Program-made: the position numbers and the translations under genes
Notes under the pieces: model-generated
What the model saw: only the letters and a program-made list of their open reading frames with translations
Told to the model about the DNA's origin: nothing
The model's database searches: none
Shown here: positions 26,059-35,179 of the stretch, piece after piece
Position numbering within the stretch: position 1 is the stretch's first letter
Layout: each line of letters opens with the position of its first letter
From: JBMNFI01 sp050949225
Lineage (GTDB): Bacteria; Bacillota; Dehalobacteriia; UBA4068
DNA: 64,000 nucleotides
Direction of reading: 5' to 3'
Assembly (NCBI GenBank): GCA_050949225.1
Contig: JBMNFI010000002.1
Location: forward strand, 186,001-250,000

Positions 26059-27086
26059 AAAAACTTTTAAACACACTCTATGTGACAACTCCATTATCAT
26101 ATTTATCACTTGAAAATGAGAACATTGTAATTTTGCTGGAGGAAAAGGAAAAATTTCGTATACCTTTTGCTAATGTAGAAGGCATAGTTTGTTTTGGTTA
26201 TATGGGTGCAAGTCCTGCACTGATGGGCAAATGTGCTGAAAACAATATCTCTTTAAGTTTTTTGAGTCCCAGTGGGAAATTTTTAGCTCGAGTAACCGGT
26301 AAAACTAAAGGGAGTGTGCTTTTACGAAAAAAACAATATCAGTTTGCAGAGGACCGTCAAGCATCTTTGTTTTTGGCACAGAATATAGTCGCTGCCAAGC
26401 TTTTTAATTCCCGTAATACGATTGAACGCTCTATCAGGGATAATGCAGATGCCGTGAAGATATCTAAGTTAATAGATGTTTCAAAATTATTAAAGGGTAA
26501 TCTCCAAAAAGCTTACGATTTCCATGATTTAGATGAATTGCGTGGTTTTGAAGGTGCTTATGCCAAGGCTTATTTTAGTGTTTTTGATGAGATGATTCTG
26601 CAACAGAAAAAGCATTTTTATTTTACTGAACGCAATAAAAGACCCCCATTGGATAATGTCAATTGTATGTTGTCATATCTTTATATAATCCTTGCCTTAG
26701 AGATCACAGCAGCTTTAGAGACTGTAGGATTAGACCCATATGTGGGATTTATGCATCAGATTAGGCCGGGGCGTGCTTCTTTGGCACTGGATTTGTTGGA
26801 AGAATTACGTTCCTATTTAGTGGACAGGCATATTTTAACGTTGATTAATTTAAAGCAGATGACTAATAAGGATTTTCATAAAAAGGAAGGTGGTGGGATT
26901 TTGTTGACCGATGAGAGGCGGAGAAAATTATTAGATTCTTGGCAGAAGCAAAAGAAAGAAAAGATCCGTCATCCCATTATCAATGAAAAAATTGAAATTG
27001 GCTTAATTCCTTATGTGCAGGCGCAATTAATGGCTAGATTTTTGCGCGGGGATGTTGAGGAGTATCCGCCATTTTTGTGTAGGTGA
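26055..27086 (+). CDS. cas1: Cas1 integrase (type I-C)
   Basis: 343-residue metal-dependent integrase that, with Cas2, inserts spacers at the leader-proximal repeat. Visible: KKLLNTLYVTTPLSYLSLENENIVIL at the N-terminus, FEGAYAKAYFSVFDEM around the first catalytic Glu, MHQIRPGRASLALDLLEELR with the catalytic His and Glu/Asp, and a C-terminal YPPFLCR. All expected catalytic residues appear intact, so adaptation could still work even if Cas3 is broken. Confidence 0.96.
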   Translation: MKKLLNTLYVTTPLSYLSLENENIVILLEEKEKFRIPFANVEGIVCFGYMGASPALMGKCAENNISLSFLSPSGKFLARVTGKTKGSVLLRKKQYQFAEDRQASLFLAQNIVAAKLFNSRNTIERSIRDNADAVKISKLIDVSKLLKGNLQKAYDFHDLDELRGFEGAYAKAYFSVFDEMILQQKKHFYFTERNKRPPLDNVNCMLSYLYIILALEITAALETVGLDPYVGFMHQIRPGRASLALDLLEELRSYLVDRHILTLINLKQMTNKDFHKKEGGGILLTDERRRKLLDSWQKQKKEKIRHPIINEKIEIGLIPYVQAQLMARFLRGDVEEYPPFLCR

Positions 27087-27090
27087 GAAT

Positions 27091-27381
27091 ATGTTTGTAG
27101 TGATTGCTTATGATGTCAATACGGAAACGCGAGAGGGACGAAAAAGACTGCGGTTAGTGAGCAAAGCTTGCCAAAATTATGGTCAGCGTGTCCAAAATTC
27201 TTTATTTGAGTGTTTGATTGACTATGGGACTTTTTTAATTTTAAAAAAAGAGTTGGAAAGTATTGTTGATGAGGATTTAGACAGCCTGAGATATTATTAT
27301 TTGGGCAACAAATGGCAAAAGAGAGTGGAGCATTTTGGTGCCAAAGGTGGCTATGATCCTGAGGGAACAATTATTATATAG
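27091..27381 (+). CDS. cas2: Cas2, adaptation protein
   Basis: 96-residue ferredoxin-fold protein forming the Cas1-Cas2 integrase core. It starts MFVVIAYDVNTETREGRKRLR with the conserved YDV and continues NYGQRVQNSLFECLID and DSLRYYYLGN. ATG 27091 is preceded by AGGTGAG; a longer frame from 27052 runs through the cas1 end and is not needed. The array leader begins directly downstream. Confidence 0.96.
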   Translation: MFVVIAYDVNTETREGRKRLRLVSKACQNYGQRVQNSLFECLIDYGTFLILKKELESIVDEDLDSLRYYYLGNKWQKRVEHFGAKGGYDPEGTIII

Positions 27382-27525
27382 GTTTGCGAACCATAAGTGA
27401 CCATTTTTGGTTATTTTGTTGATACGGCTGTTTTTAGTGGCCTTTTGTTTTAAAGAGTTGTTATTGTTTTGTCCGCCCCATGCGGTAGATGTGATGAATA
27501 ATGCCTGTCCAGGGCATTTTCTAGA
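27382..27525 (+). promoter_or_regulatory. CRISPR leader
   Basis: 144 bases between cas2 and the first repeat, T-rich in the first half (runs such as GGCTGTTTTTAGTGG and TTGTTTTAAAGAG). Its position next to the first repeat and the orientation of the repeats identify it as the leader that holds the array promoter and adaptation signals. No promoter hexamers were assigned with confidence. Confidence 0.6.
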
Positions 27526-28027
27526 GTCGCACCCCGCAGGGGGTGCGTGGATTGAAATACAAGTATTACCAGAGCTGGAAAGAAAGATTTTGTCGCACCC
27601 CGCAGGGGGTGCGTGGATTGAAATCGGAAACGGCAAAGCGTATGACCCCGCCAAAAGTGTCGCACCCCGCAGGGGGTGCGTGGATTGAAATTCTTAACTG
27701 TCTGCACAACATTAAATAATCCAACCGTCGCACCCCGCAGGGGGTGCGTGGATTGAAATTTTCTGATTTTGTGAAACTTTTCGGGATTGGTCGGTCGCAC
27801 CCCGCAGGGGGTGCGTGGATTGAAATCCGTTATACCATTTATTACGTAAGTTTTAACAACGTCGCACCCCGCAGGGGGTGCGTGGATTGAAATCATCGAT
27901 TAGCTCTGTGACGATAAAATTAAGCTGTCGCACCCCGCAGGGGGTGCGTGGATTGAAATAAAATTGTTGATAAGCTCTCCGTCATAGAGGGTTGGTCGCA
28001 CCCCGCAGGGGGTGCGTGGATTGAAAT
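27526..28027 (+). CRISPR. Type I-C CRISPR array, leader-proximal block: 8 repeats, 7 spacers
   Basis: Eight identical 33-bp repeats begin GTCGCACCCC and end GGATTGAAAT. An internal palindrome CGCACCCC/GGGGTGCG forms the stem cut by Cas5c. Repeat starts: 27526, 27592, 27659, 27727, 27794, 27861, 27927, 27995. Spacers are 33, 34, 35, 34, 34, 33 and 35 bases. The array is read left to right from the leader. By eye none of the spacers matches another place in the window. After the eighth repeat the sequence continues directly as phage capsid DNA rather than a normal spacer; the array resumes at 36864. Confidence 0.98.
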
Positions 28028-28937
28028 TTAGTGCAACAGCAGCAATCATCTCTACCTCGCCTGTTTTGACTGCGCCGGCTGTACTGAAATCAGGGAGCCA
28101 AGTCTGAACAGGGGCAACGCCCGCCATGCTGACTGCATGGAATCCATCAACCCCCATCCGTGCAAAATAGATAGAGCTTGTGCCGTCCACACCTGACGTA
28201 CCGATGATATCATTGTTACTTCCGGGTTTTGCGCCAAGATCAATCAGGGGAATACCGTTATACATGGAAACGTTGTTGCCCCATTCATCACGTGTTTCCT
28301 GATATTTACCATGAACTTTGGCGAGATACTCAAGAGTGGAAATCATGTCACCATTGCCCATAATTGCAGAAGGCTTCCCATCAAGCTTTCTTAAAGCTTT
28401 ATTTAAGGCGAGAAGGAAAGCACCGCCATTTGTTTCAATGTTCGCCGCGGTGGAAAGGTCAATGATATTCCCGGCATTAAATTCGGTTGCAGATCCCAAT
28501 AACGCGGAATCTAAGCCATCAAAGGCATTTGCATTGACTGCCGAATCACCATTGATCACAGTGTCGCAAAACAGAGCCGCTGCGGCTTTAATTTTTTGTT
28601 CCATTTGTAATGTTACTTCACTTATGATACCCCCCATGTCCGCGATAACGCGGTCAATCTGGAAAGAACCGCCGAAGACCTTTAAGTCGACAGTATAGCG
28701 CTGTTTACCAACTTCCTGCGGATTATACTCAGCGTTTACCGCACGAAAAGCCGCGGTGGGTTGTGTAACCAGGCGAGTATAACCATAAGTTAGCGTTGCG
28801 CCGCCACCGGTGGGGGAAACACAATCATCAAAAACCATGTTATCAAGCAAAAAGGAGCTTTTGCGGAATTCGTCAATCACTCCCATTTGTAAATCATCCT
28901 GTACGTTTTTCTTAGCTTCTTGTAATGTTACTGGCAT
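28028..28937 (-). pseudogene. Phage major capsid protein, 3'-truncated at a CRISPR repeat
   Basis: About 303 residues of a siphophage-type major capsid protein. MPVTLQEAKKNVQDDLQMGVIDEFRKSS, LTYGYTRLVTQPTAAFRAVN, FGGSFQIDRVIADMGG and AAALFCDTVINGD fit the P22/A118-like coat family. Normal sequence stops at MIAAVAL plus one Asn; the frame then runs into repeat 8 and reads CRISPR DNA (residues such as NPRTPCGVR and IHAPPAGCD, the usual mistranslation of this repeat). About a dozen C-terminal residues appear to be missing. It is last in the minus-strand head operon. Confidence 0.85.
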
Positions 28938-28963
28938 ATTATTTCTTCCTTTCGTCTGTTAAA

Positions 28964-29572
28964 TTAATCAGAGCTATTACCGGGGAATAATTTCGCTTTT
29001 ATTGATTCCTCCAGCCCCTCCGGCTTAGGCGGCTCTGTTCTTTGTGCCGGATCTTTTTCCTCTCCCGGCTTCATTCCTTTTGGGACTGCCGGCGTAGGAT
29101 TATCGAATTTGAAACAAAAGTTCTTTTCCTCGTCTTTAGTTAACGCTGTGATTTGGTCGCCGAGACCGACAATCTCGCCTTCCTTAACTGTGGCAGTTTC
29201 TAAAAACTCTGCCAGATAGACCTTGACTACTTTAGGGTCTCGTGCACCGGCTTTCAGCAAAGCAGATTCTACAATGGCATTTTTTTGTACTGTTAGTAAT
29301 TCAGCTGCCATGCGTTCAGCTTCAGCTTTGTTGTCTTCTTGCAGCTTCTTGATTTGCGCCTCCAGCTCTTTATTGTCCGTGTTGGACTTTTGGAGTTCTT
29401 TCAGCTGCTTATCACGCTCTGAGACAGTACCTTTGAGGGTGTCCCTCTCGGTAATCATCTCATCGAGTCGCGACTTCGGCACAAAGCCTTCCAGTGCTTT
29501 CTTGTGTTCTGCAACCACCTTGTCGGCTGTTGCATCGTCGATGTTCAAACTGGTCAAAAACTCTTTTTTCAT
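28964..29572 (-). CDS. Phage scaffold protein (minor structural GP20 type)
   Basis: 202-residue head scaffold. It starts MKKEFLTSLNIDDATADKVVAEHKKALEGF, has a long charged coiled coil (about residues 35-105: ERDTLKGTVSERDKQLKEL), and ends in a Pro/Glu-rich tail. Scaffolds of this type guide capsid assembly and are then removed. It lies 26 bases upstream of the capsid gene, matching normal head-operon order. Two partial copies of this gene occur in the second phage block (36964-37075 and 39071-39181). Confidence 0.85.
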   Translation of the reverse strand: MKKEFLTSLNIDDATADKVVAEHKKALEGFVPKSRLDEMITERDTLKGTVSERDKQLKELQKSNTDNKELEAQIKKLQEDNKAEAERMAAELLTVQKNAIVESALLKAGARDPKVVKVYLAEFLETATVKEGEIVGLGDQITALTKDEEKNFCFKFDNPTPAVPKGMKPGEEKDPAQRTEPPKPEGLEESIKAKLFPGNSSD

Positions 29573-29681
29573 CTCGATTCTTCCTTTCTTTCAAAACATT
29601 TTTTTCCCGGTTCAGTCCGGTATTATTGTCTTTTAGTTTTGCGCCTTAAAATACCAAAAAGGCGATTTTTTTTATAAAAAA

Positions 29682-29758
29682 AGAGCGCCTACGATAGTAG
29701 GTACTCTTAATGTTATATCTGGGTATGAAAAACCACCTCAAACAATCAAGGTGGTTTT
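29682..29758 (-). terminator. Two tandem minus-strand terminators after the toxin-immunity pair
   Basis: Hairpin AAAACCACCT/AGGTGGTTTT (29729-29758), and a second AGAG..CCTAC/GTAGG..CTCT (about 29687-29711) followed on the minus strand by a T run. They separate the MuF-toxin/immunity pair from scaffold and capsid. A diverged copy of the pair lies near 37100-37174. Confidence 0.65.
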
Positions 29759-29963
29759 ACGGCAACGCGTTAATTATGTCTTGATATTCAAAAGCCTTTT
29801 TTGTCATTTGTTGTTTTTCATCAAGGCAGCACCGCAACAAATAATCAGATGCTTTTTCCTCTATATCAAGCAACTGTTTTTCGGAAAATTCATTATTAGC
29901 AGGACAATTAAAGCCTGCTTCTGCTAATAATTCTTGTTGTCTTTTACTAAAATCTACTTTCAT
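29757..29963 (-). CDS. Putative immunity/antitoxin protein for the MuF-linked toxin
   Basis: 68-residue protein (MKVDFSKRQQELLAEAGFNCPAN...FSEKQLLDIEEKASDYLL...EYQDIINALP). It starts 4 bases after the MuF-toxin stop with GGAGAG at good spacing, and a terminator follows. Small acidic genes in exactly this position are the immunity partners of MuF polymorphic toxins; the family itself is not one I can name. The upstream ATG at 29984 lies within the toxin gene and lacks a suitable binding site. A nearly identical second copy sits at 37173-37379. Confidence 0.65.
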   Translation of the reverse strand: MKVDFSKRQQELLAEAGFNCPANNEFSEKQLLDIEEKASDYLLRCCLDEKQQMTKKAFEYQDIINALP

Positions 29964-29967
29964 TATC

Positions 29968-31314
29968 CTACTCTCCTTTTCCATATTTTTTAATTCTACT
30001 TTTCCCGGTTTTCCATGTAGTAATCAGTGTTTTTGTTTCGGGGTTAACCGCTACTGTCGCCCTTTGCCCAATAAATTGAATAGAAGGCTTCCCTGAAGCA
30101 TTAATACTAACCTCTGTTATGTGTAACGGGGTCTTTAAAGCCTCTATTGCGGCACTTACTTCAACAGCACGTTCCTCCCCTCGAGCTATCAAATGAGGGT
30201 TTATATGCTCTATAGTTAGTCCGTTCTGTGCTTCTACTCCTATTATACCCTGCCAGTCGCTTTCTTTCAACACATAATTTTTATACCATTCTTGATAGGT
30301 CATATCGCCCTTAACATATTGTATCTCACCATCTGCACCTCTAGCTGCCCGCTCAAACTCTTTGCTGAACTCATCATCAAAGTGCGGACAAGTAGTGCCA
30401 CGACAGCGTGTATGAAAGGGCGGCACAGTCACTCCGGGAGAATAATCCGCCATCTTAACAACCTTGCCGTCCATCTCTTGACAAATGGTGCAAACGAGGT
30501 CGTCAAGCGTCTCGACAACCTCCACCGCCTCCACATCGAGCTCTTTATAAGCCTCCTTTTGGCCGGCAGCCACAAAGTACGTTGTTTCCGTATCTAAAAG
30601 GGCAGCGGCTCTGTGCTTTTTAACACCGAACTTTGCAGCAAAATCCTTAACACCAACATACGGCGTTTCACCAGTCATCAAGTTACGCATCAGCTGCGAC
30701 TGCAAATCGCCAATAAGCGTCTGTTTATCGCGCCATATTCGATCACTAAAATTCAGGCCATCAACCGCCCAAGGCGTTTTGATCAAGCGGTTAATCGCCG
30801 CCACATCAAGCGGCGAGATTGACCAGACTGCCCCAACACCTTTTTGAACATTAAAAGCCGTCCGATAGTATGTATCATCTAAAATCTTACGCAATACTTC
30901 ATCTGTTAGGGCGTATTCCCTAGCATATAAAACCTCAACAGCCTGCTGCATCTCAATTTTGAGAGCCTCTAAGCGCGAGATATGAACACGAGCTGCAGCG
31001 TTTTCCAGCTGCTGAATCCATTTGCCATTGACTTCTGCCTCTTGTCCTCTGGCAATGTATTCTTCAAGCGTCCATTTAAATTCTTTTAATTCACCGGCAG
31101 AAAGTCTTTTATGCGCTTCAGCCAATGGAATTTTATTATTTTTAGCAAATTGCGTATACCAACGAGAGATTTTATCATCAACCATGTGCATCGCCCTTGT
31201 ATACTCTTTATTTATCTCTTCCAGCGCAAGAGAAGCAGTTTGGTGGGCATCTCTGGCAACGTCCTCTGATCGTTTGGTCCAATAAGCCGCACTCCGCTTG
31301 AGTAACTCTGTCAT
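29968..31314 (-). CDS. Phage MuF head-morphogenesis protein with C-terminal toxin-like domain
   Basis: 448 residues. Residues about 1-340 are a MuF/SPP1 gp7-type minor head protein: a helical N-terminus, FAAKFGVKKHRAAALLDTETTYFVAAG, and the zinc-like CTICQEMDGKV...PPFHTRCRGTTCPHF. The last 90 residues form a separate domain: EHINPHLIARGEERAVEVSAAIEAL, SGKPSIQFIGQRATVAVN and KTLITTWKTGKS. This resembles the BECR-fold nuclease (barnase/EndoU/colicin E5-D/RelE-like) tails fused to MuF proteins in Bacillota prophages, where they are delivered with the capsid. The small gene just downstream is the expected immunity protein. Nuclease activity is inferred, not shown. The start follows the portal gene by 3 bases. 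Confidence 0.78.
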   Translation of the reverse strand: MTELLKRSAAYWTKRSEDVARDAHQTASLALEEINKEYTRAMHMVDDKISRWYTQFAKNNKIPLAEAHKRLSAGELKEFKWTLEEYIARGQEAEVNGKWIQQLENAAARVHISRLEALKIEMQQAVEVLYAREYALTDEVLRKILDDTYYRTAFNVQKGVGAVWSISPLDVAAINRLIKTPWAVDGLNFSDRIWRDKQTLIGDLQSQLMRNLMTGETPYVGVKDFAAKFGVKKHRAAALLDTETTYFVAAGQKEAYKELDVEAVEVVETLDDLVCTICQEMDGKVVKMADYSPGVTVPPFHTRCRGTTCPHFDDEFSKEFERAARGADGEIQYVKGDMTYQEWYKNYVLKESDWQGIIGVEAQNGLTIEHINPHLIARGEERAVEVSAAIEALKTPLHITEVSINASGKPSIQFIGQRATVAVNPETKTLITTWKTGKSRIKKYGKGE

Positions 31315-31317
31315 CGG

Positions 31318-32826
31318 CTACTCACCTCTTTTGTCCGGCTCGTCTTCCTCTTTTGTGGAGCTCCAGTCAGTAGGGTAAGCGTCTTCCTCTCTAACTCTTT
31401 CAGCCTCAATGCGTTTCATCTCTTTTTCTACATCAGAAATCCACGGGTGATTACTGATTGCGGTTTCTTTCGATATTAAGGCAGTAGAATTGAGGCAGTT
31501 TGCGATAATTTCACTTTCATTGATCATAATGTCACGATTGAAAATGAAGTCGATCTTCTCGTTTTCAAAATCGCCCTTGCCTTTGGTAGCCAAATAGTTG
31601 TTAACAAACCACAATAGGCTCTCCATGGCTGCTTGGTATTCCGTTTCCATACCGTTTGCATCAAGATCAATGTCACTGTACATGCTCTGGATGTTCATCT
31701 GATTAGGGCTGCCGCCCATCATGCGATCATCTTTGGCATCATAGCCCATGGCATTTTCGATAATAGCCTTTTTAAACATATCAACAATCGATTCATAGTT
31801 TTTAGCATTGACCTCGATGTGGATACTATCTAAACCACCTGATTGACCATCAAAAGATTTAACCTTAACTGCACGATACTGCATCAAATTATGCCTAAAC
31901 GTGCCCAGATCTTCGCCATCATAGTTCTTTAATACAAGAATCGAGCTCTGGCCGTCTTCCTGCATAGCGTTTTGAAAATCCGACATCATCAAGTTTAACG
32001 AATCTTGTAAATTTTTAACTTTAACAATCAAAGGAATTTCTTTGGAGTTGTGCTTAAAAGGTATCAATGGCAAACGCTCCCAATGCACCCCTTGCTCTAC
32101 CGTCCCCCTTCTGTCCTCAGCACTATTGTTAACGACTATAGAGGCATAGTGGCTAAAAGGGTTAAGGCTATCTGTGATAAGACGTTCTTCTTTATCGTCC
32201 CAATCATAATATTCAATACCTTTGAGCGTGTAAACTTCAACTTTTTTCTTAATCTTTTCCTCAGTGCCCTCATACTCAATCACTTCATAAATACGAATGG
32301 CGTACTCAAGGTCTGTATGCTCTGCATCTTTCCAACTGGGGATAATTTCCCAGGGCGAAAAACGCCTAAAAGCAAGCTCTGATTGTTCATCATAATAAAC
32401 ATACAACCAGGCTAAGCCGCAATTAAGCGAATCAGTGCCCATACTCCGCAATAATTTGTGAAAACGCTTGTCAAACAGTTCAGATAAGGCCTCTTGATAT
32501 TCCGCGCTTTCTGTATCAAGCGTTAAGACTTGGCCGACAAAATAATTTGTTTTTTGATCAACCATTTTAGCATACTGGTTATGGACAGTACGATTATTGG
32601 GCAAGTTTTCTACCGGCTCCAACCTGCCACTTTTGCCAATGACCGTACGTTTACGTTGTAAAATATCGTGCTCCCCACGATAATACTTTTCGCCGGTAAG
32701 CATAGTTTTGCGTGCTTTAGAGCTTAACCAATTCTTGATTTGCTGTTCAAGAATCTCTTTTTTGGTCAAGGCGGTTTTGGCATGCGCCTCTATTTTTCTA
32801 TTAATAAGTTGCGTATCAGTTATCAT
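31318..32826 (-). CDS. Phage portal protein (SPP1 gp6 type)
   Basis: 502 residues, the ring through which DNA enters the head. KYYRGEHDILQRKR, NNRTVHNQYAKMVDQKTNYFVGQ, SPWEIIPSWKD and KNLQDSLNLMMSDFQNAMQED with a long C-terminal helix match the SPP1/A118-like portal family. It sits between terminase large subunit and MuF, the standard order. It appears full length. Confidence 0.93.
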   Translation of the reverse strand: MITDTQLINRKIEAHAKTALTKKEILEQQIKNWLSSKARKTMLTGEKYYRGEHDILQRKRTVIGKSGRLEPVENLPNNRTVHNQYAKMVDQKTNYFVGQVLTLDTESAEYQEALSELFDKRFHKLLRSMGTDSLNCGLAWLYVYYDEQSELAFRRFSPWEIIPSWKDAEHTDLEYAIRIYEVIEYEGTEEKIKKKVEVYTLKGIEYYDWDDKEERLITDSLNPFSHYASIVVNNSAEDRRGTVEQGVHWERLPLIPFKHNSKEIPLIVKVKNLQDSLNLMMSDFQNAMQEDGQSSILVLKNYDGEDLGTFRHNLMQYRAVKVKSFDGQSGGLDSIHIEVNAKNYESIVDMFKKAIIENAMGYDAKDDRMMGGSPNQMNIQSMYSDIDLDANGMETEYQAAMESLLWFVNNYLATKGKGDFENEKIDFIFNRDIMINESEIIANCLNSTALISKETAISNHPWISDVEKEMKRIEAERVREEDAYPTDWSSTKEEDEPDKRGE

Positions 32827-32841
32827 CTGATCACCTTTCTT

Positions 32842-34101
32842 TTAATCAAAGCTAAACAGTGACCCTTTGGCCAATTCTTCGAGGGCATATCTCATGGCGT
32901 CCATCAAATGGTTAAAATCATCTATTGGTCTGTTAAGGACAACGCCCTCGCGGTTTGTATCCCAAATATAATTTGACAGCTCCATCACCGTGTTAGTGCA
33001 AGAGGGGTGCACGATAATTTTATAGCCCTGTACGTGTTGGATGCCGTGCCTAATACTGTCAGGCCCTTTTCTTGCCGCCCTGATATGCGGAATGTCAGCA
33101 TCCCTTAGCTCTTGTATTGACTTTGGCTCTGCGCTATCCGCGATAATTGTTTCTTTACGATAACCTTTGTTGATGATGTGCTCAGCAATCATTTGGTTTG
33201 TCAGTTGTTTTTTATAAAATTCATCGAAAACATAGATCTCTTTGGCTTTTTGATCAACCGCCATTGCAATAAATGCTGATGGGTCGTTGGTATAACCAAA
33301 GTCTAAGCCAAAAGTCGTCTTGAGGTACGGTCGCTTTTTGAGTAATTCTGCTATTTTAAAGTCGTGCTCTTCCCAATTGTCATAAATCAGACCTTCGGCA
33401 ATGCCCCAATTCCCCAACCCCTCAACCTGATAGCGGCGCGGTTGGTTGATGCGCATTTCCTCAAAAACCTGTTTATCCGCCTCATCTAAAAATTCATTAC
33501 ACATAAAATTTGTTGTATCGGCAAAAATTAAGTCACTTTCTGTATCAAAAAACCGTTTTTTAATCCAATGCTTGTCCGACCATGGATTAAACGTCAGTGT
33601 CAGCTGTTTAAAATAGCCTTCCGGCACAATGCCGCGCAGCGAAGTGTCCAGTTTGTTAAAATCAGCCTCATTCATAATCTGGAAGGCCTCTTCAATCCAA
33701 AACCAACACAATACGCCTTTATCAACGGTGATTGAGGTGATGCTCTGCGGGTCATCCATGCCGCGAAACAGAATCTTTTGACCTGTTGGCTTGTATCTAA
33801 TTTCCATAGGGTTTTTACTAAACCCCCAAGCATCCGCCGCCCCTAAACGATTAATCGCCCAAATTAACTGGGCGAAGGTTGAGTCTTTATGGGTGTTGAA
33901 ATACCGTCGGACAACCAGCAGATTTGCTTCTGGGTATTTCATCAGGTTATATATACACCAAAGGGCAGTCGTACAGCTTTTCTTACTGCCACGACCACCT
34001 TTTAGTACTCTATATCGTACTTTTGAGTGCCAAAACGAGGAATACCCTCTGCCGATAACGCTCGGTAAGTGAATCCTAGGACGCTCAATCCTCGAGTTCA
34101 T
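32842..34101 (-). CDS. Phage terminase large subunit (PBSX type)
   Basis: 419-residue packaging motor: ATPase motif KGGRGSKKSCTTAL, Walker B region CWFWIEEAFQI, and a C-terminal RNase H-like nuclease with GLDFGYTNDPSAF, IIADSAEP and DDFNHLMDAMRYAL. ATG 34101 with AAGG upstream is preferred over GTG 34107. The start overlaps the small-subunit stop, implying coupled translation. It appears intact. Confidence 0.95.
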   Translation of the reverse strand: MNSRIERPRIHLPSVIGRGYSSFWHSKVRYRVLKGGRGSKKSCTTALWCIYNLMKYPEANLLVVRRYFNTHKDSTFAQLIWAINRLGAADAWGFSKNPMEIRYKPTGQKILFRGMDDPQSITSITVDKGVLCWFWIEEAFQIMNEADFNKLDTSLRGIVPEGYFKQLTLTFNPWSDKHWIKKRFFDTESDLIFADTTNFMCNEFLDEADKQVFEEMRINQPRRYQVEGLGNWGIAEGLIYDNWEEHDFKIAELLKKRPYLKTTFGLDFGYTNDPSAFIAMAVDQKAKEIYVFDEFYKKQLTNQMIAEHIINKGYRKETIIADSAEPKSIQELRDADIPHIRAARKGPDSIRHGIQHVQGYKIIVHPSCTNTVMELSNYIWDTNREGVVLNRPIDDFNHLMDAMRYALEELAKGSLFSFD

Positions 34102-34579
34102 TTTCACCTTCGAAAACAGGCATTGTAATATTTATATTAGACGTTGTAGCCCACATATCGTGGTATTTGCCGATCAATTCAAGCGCTTTATTGGCATCGG
34201 CAGTCTTGTTTGGCACTTCAACAACTTCGGCAGTCTGCCTTTCAGTAGTAATCTTTCGTCCTTTGCTGTTATAATCGCTGTCTTTGTGGGTCAATGTAAC
34301 AACGACACTCTCCATATCTTTACGACGGCCTATGTTCGTCAGGCGCATCAAAATCTCTGATACGCCGGCAACACATTCGTCCTCTACTTTGGACATTAAT
34401 TCATTTTTATAATCAATGATATGCGGCATTTGCAACAAATTGCAAGTCGTGACAGCAAGAGATCGAGGCTTACCTTTATAACCTGCATCTCTTGCGGCTT
34501 TTTCCCTATCCAAACCGTTAGCCACATAGTTTTGAACAAACAGCTTTTGTTGATCAGTTATTTGTTTCTTTTTAATCAC
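34085..34579 (-). CDS. Phage terminase small subunit
   Basis: 164 residues: the N-terminal helix-turn-helix ITDQQKLFVQNYVANGLDREKAARDAGYKG, then SEILMRLTNIGRRKD, and a C-terminal ANKALELIGKYHDMW that matches the PBSX XtmA-like family. The predicted start is GTG 34579 preceded by AAGGAAG. It selects the pac site and loads the large subunit. Confidence 0.9.
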   Translation of the reverse strand: MIKKKQITDQQKLFVQNYVANGLDREKAARDAGYKGKPRSLAVTTCNLLQMPHIIDYKNELMSKVEDECVAGVSEILMRLTNIGRRKDMESVVVTLTHKDSDYNSKGRKITTERQTAEVVEVPNKTADANKALELIGKYHDMWATTSNINITMPVFEGENELED

Positions 34580-34596
34580 TTAAAATCACTTCCTTT

Positions 34597-35166
34597 TTAC
34601 GCCGTTCTGCGCCACATGTAACATGTGATATATGGCGGTAAATTGCCGCTGTTTCCTGAACCGGAGTAGCCCGTGTTGCCTGTTACTGGGTGGTCGTGTT
34701 TGGCATCAATTGCTATTCTGTCGGCATTACGTGCTGCTGTTTTTATTTCCACATTGGAATTCAAACTGATTCCGCCCTGCACATCATACGACAGTATCCC
34801 CGACGAATGGACAGGAAAACCTTGTGATCCACCTGTTAAGGTCCTGATATCGATCGTACCTGATAAGGCTTTTTCTGATGTTGTCAATGTTCCGTTATCA
34901 TGTCTGTGGCTGTCTAGATACTTACTACCGCCTGTCTTTTGTGGGGTATTAAACTCTGCTTGTGTCGTATCCACCCCCACAGGCACTCTACCCGTTCCCC
35001 ATGCGACCCATGTTCCACCCAATAGACTGCCTGGATTGGTTGCATTTACAGACATATATATTGCTCCTACGGGGTATGCTTTGTCTATATTAAAAGACTT
35101 ACCATCGACATAGGCTTTGATTTTTTGCCAAAGATACAGTAATCCATTATTGTCTAAAATTTTCAT
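34597..35166 (-). CDS. Phage tail-fibre/collar-type protein
   Basis: 189 residues. It starts MKILDNNGLLYLWQKIKAYVDGK, then YPVGAIYMSVNATNPGSLLGGTWVAWGTGRVPVGVD, SHRHDNGTL, and a C-terminal NLPPYITCYMWRRTA. This G/H-rich ending is typical of tail-fibre collar domains that bind the host surface. ATG 35166 with GGCGGTGG upstream is chosen over a longer frame. Its stop is only 18 bases from terminase small subunit, an unusual neighbour for a tail fibre. Confidence 0.75.
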   Translation of the reverse strand: MKILDNNGLLYLWQKIKAYVDGKSFNIDKAYPVGAIYMSVNATNPGSLLGGTWVAWGTGRVPVGVDTTQAEFNTPQKTGGSKYLDSHRHDNGTLTTSEKALSGTIDIRTLTGGSQGFPVHSSGILSYDVQGGISLNSNVEIKTAARNADRIAIDAKHDHPVTGNTGYSGSGNSGNLPPYITCYMWRRTA

Positions 35167-35179
35167 TTTATGCCACCGC

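Noticed and set aside
27277..27896. Long frames on both strands across the CRISPR array (reading NPRTPCGVR or SHPAGGAWIE repeats)
   Set aside because: They are translations of the CRISPR repeats and spacers, a well-known artefact; no ribosome binding sites.
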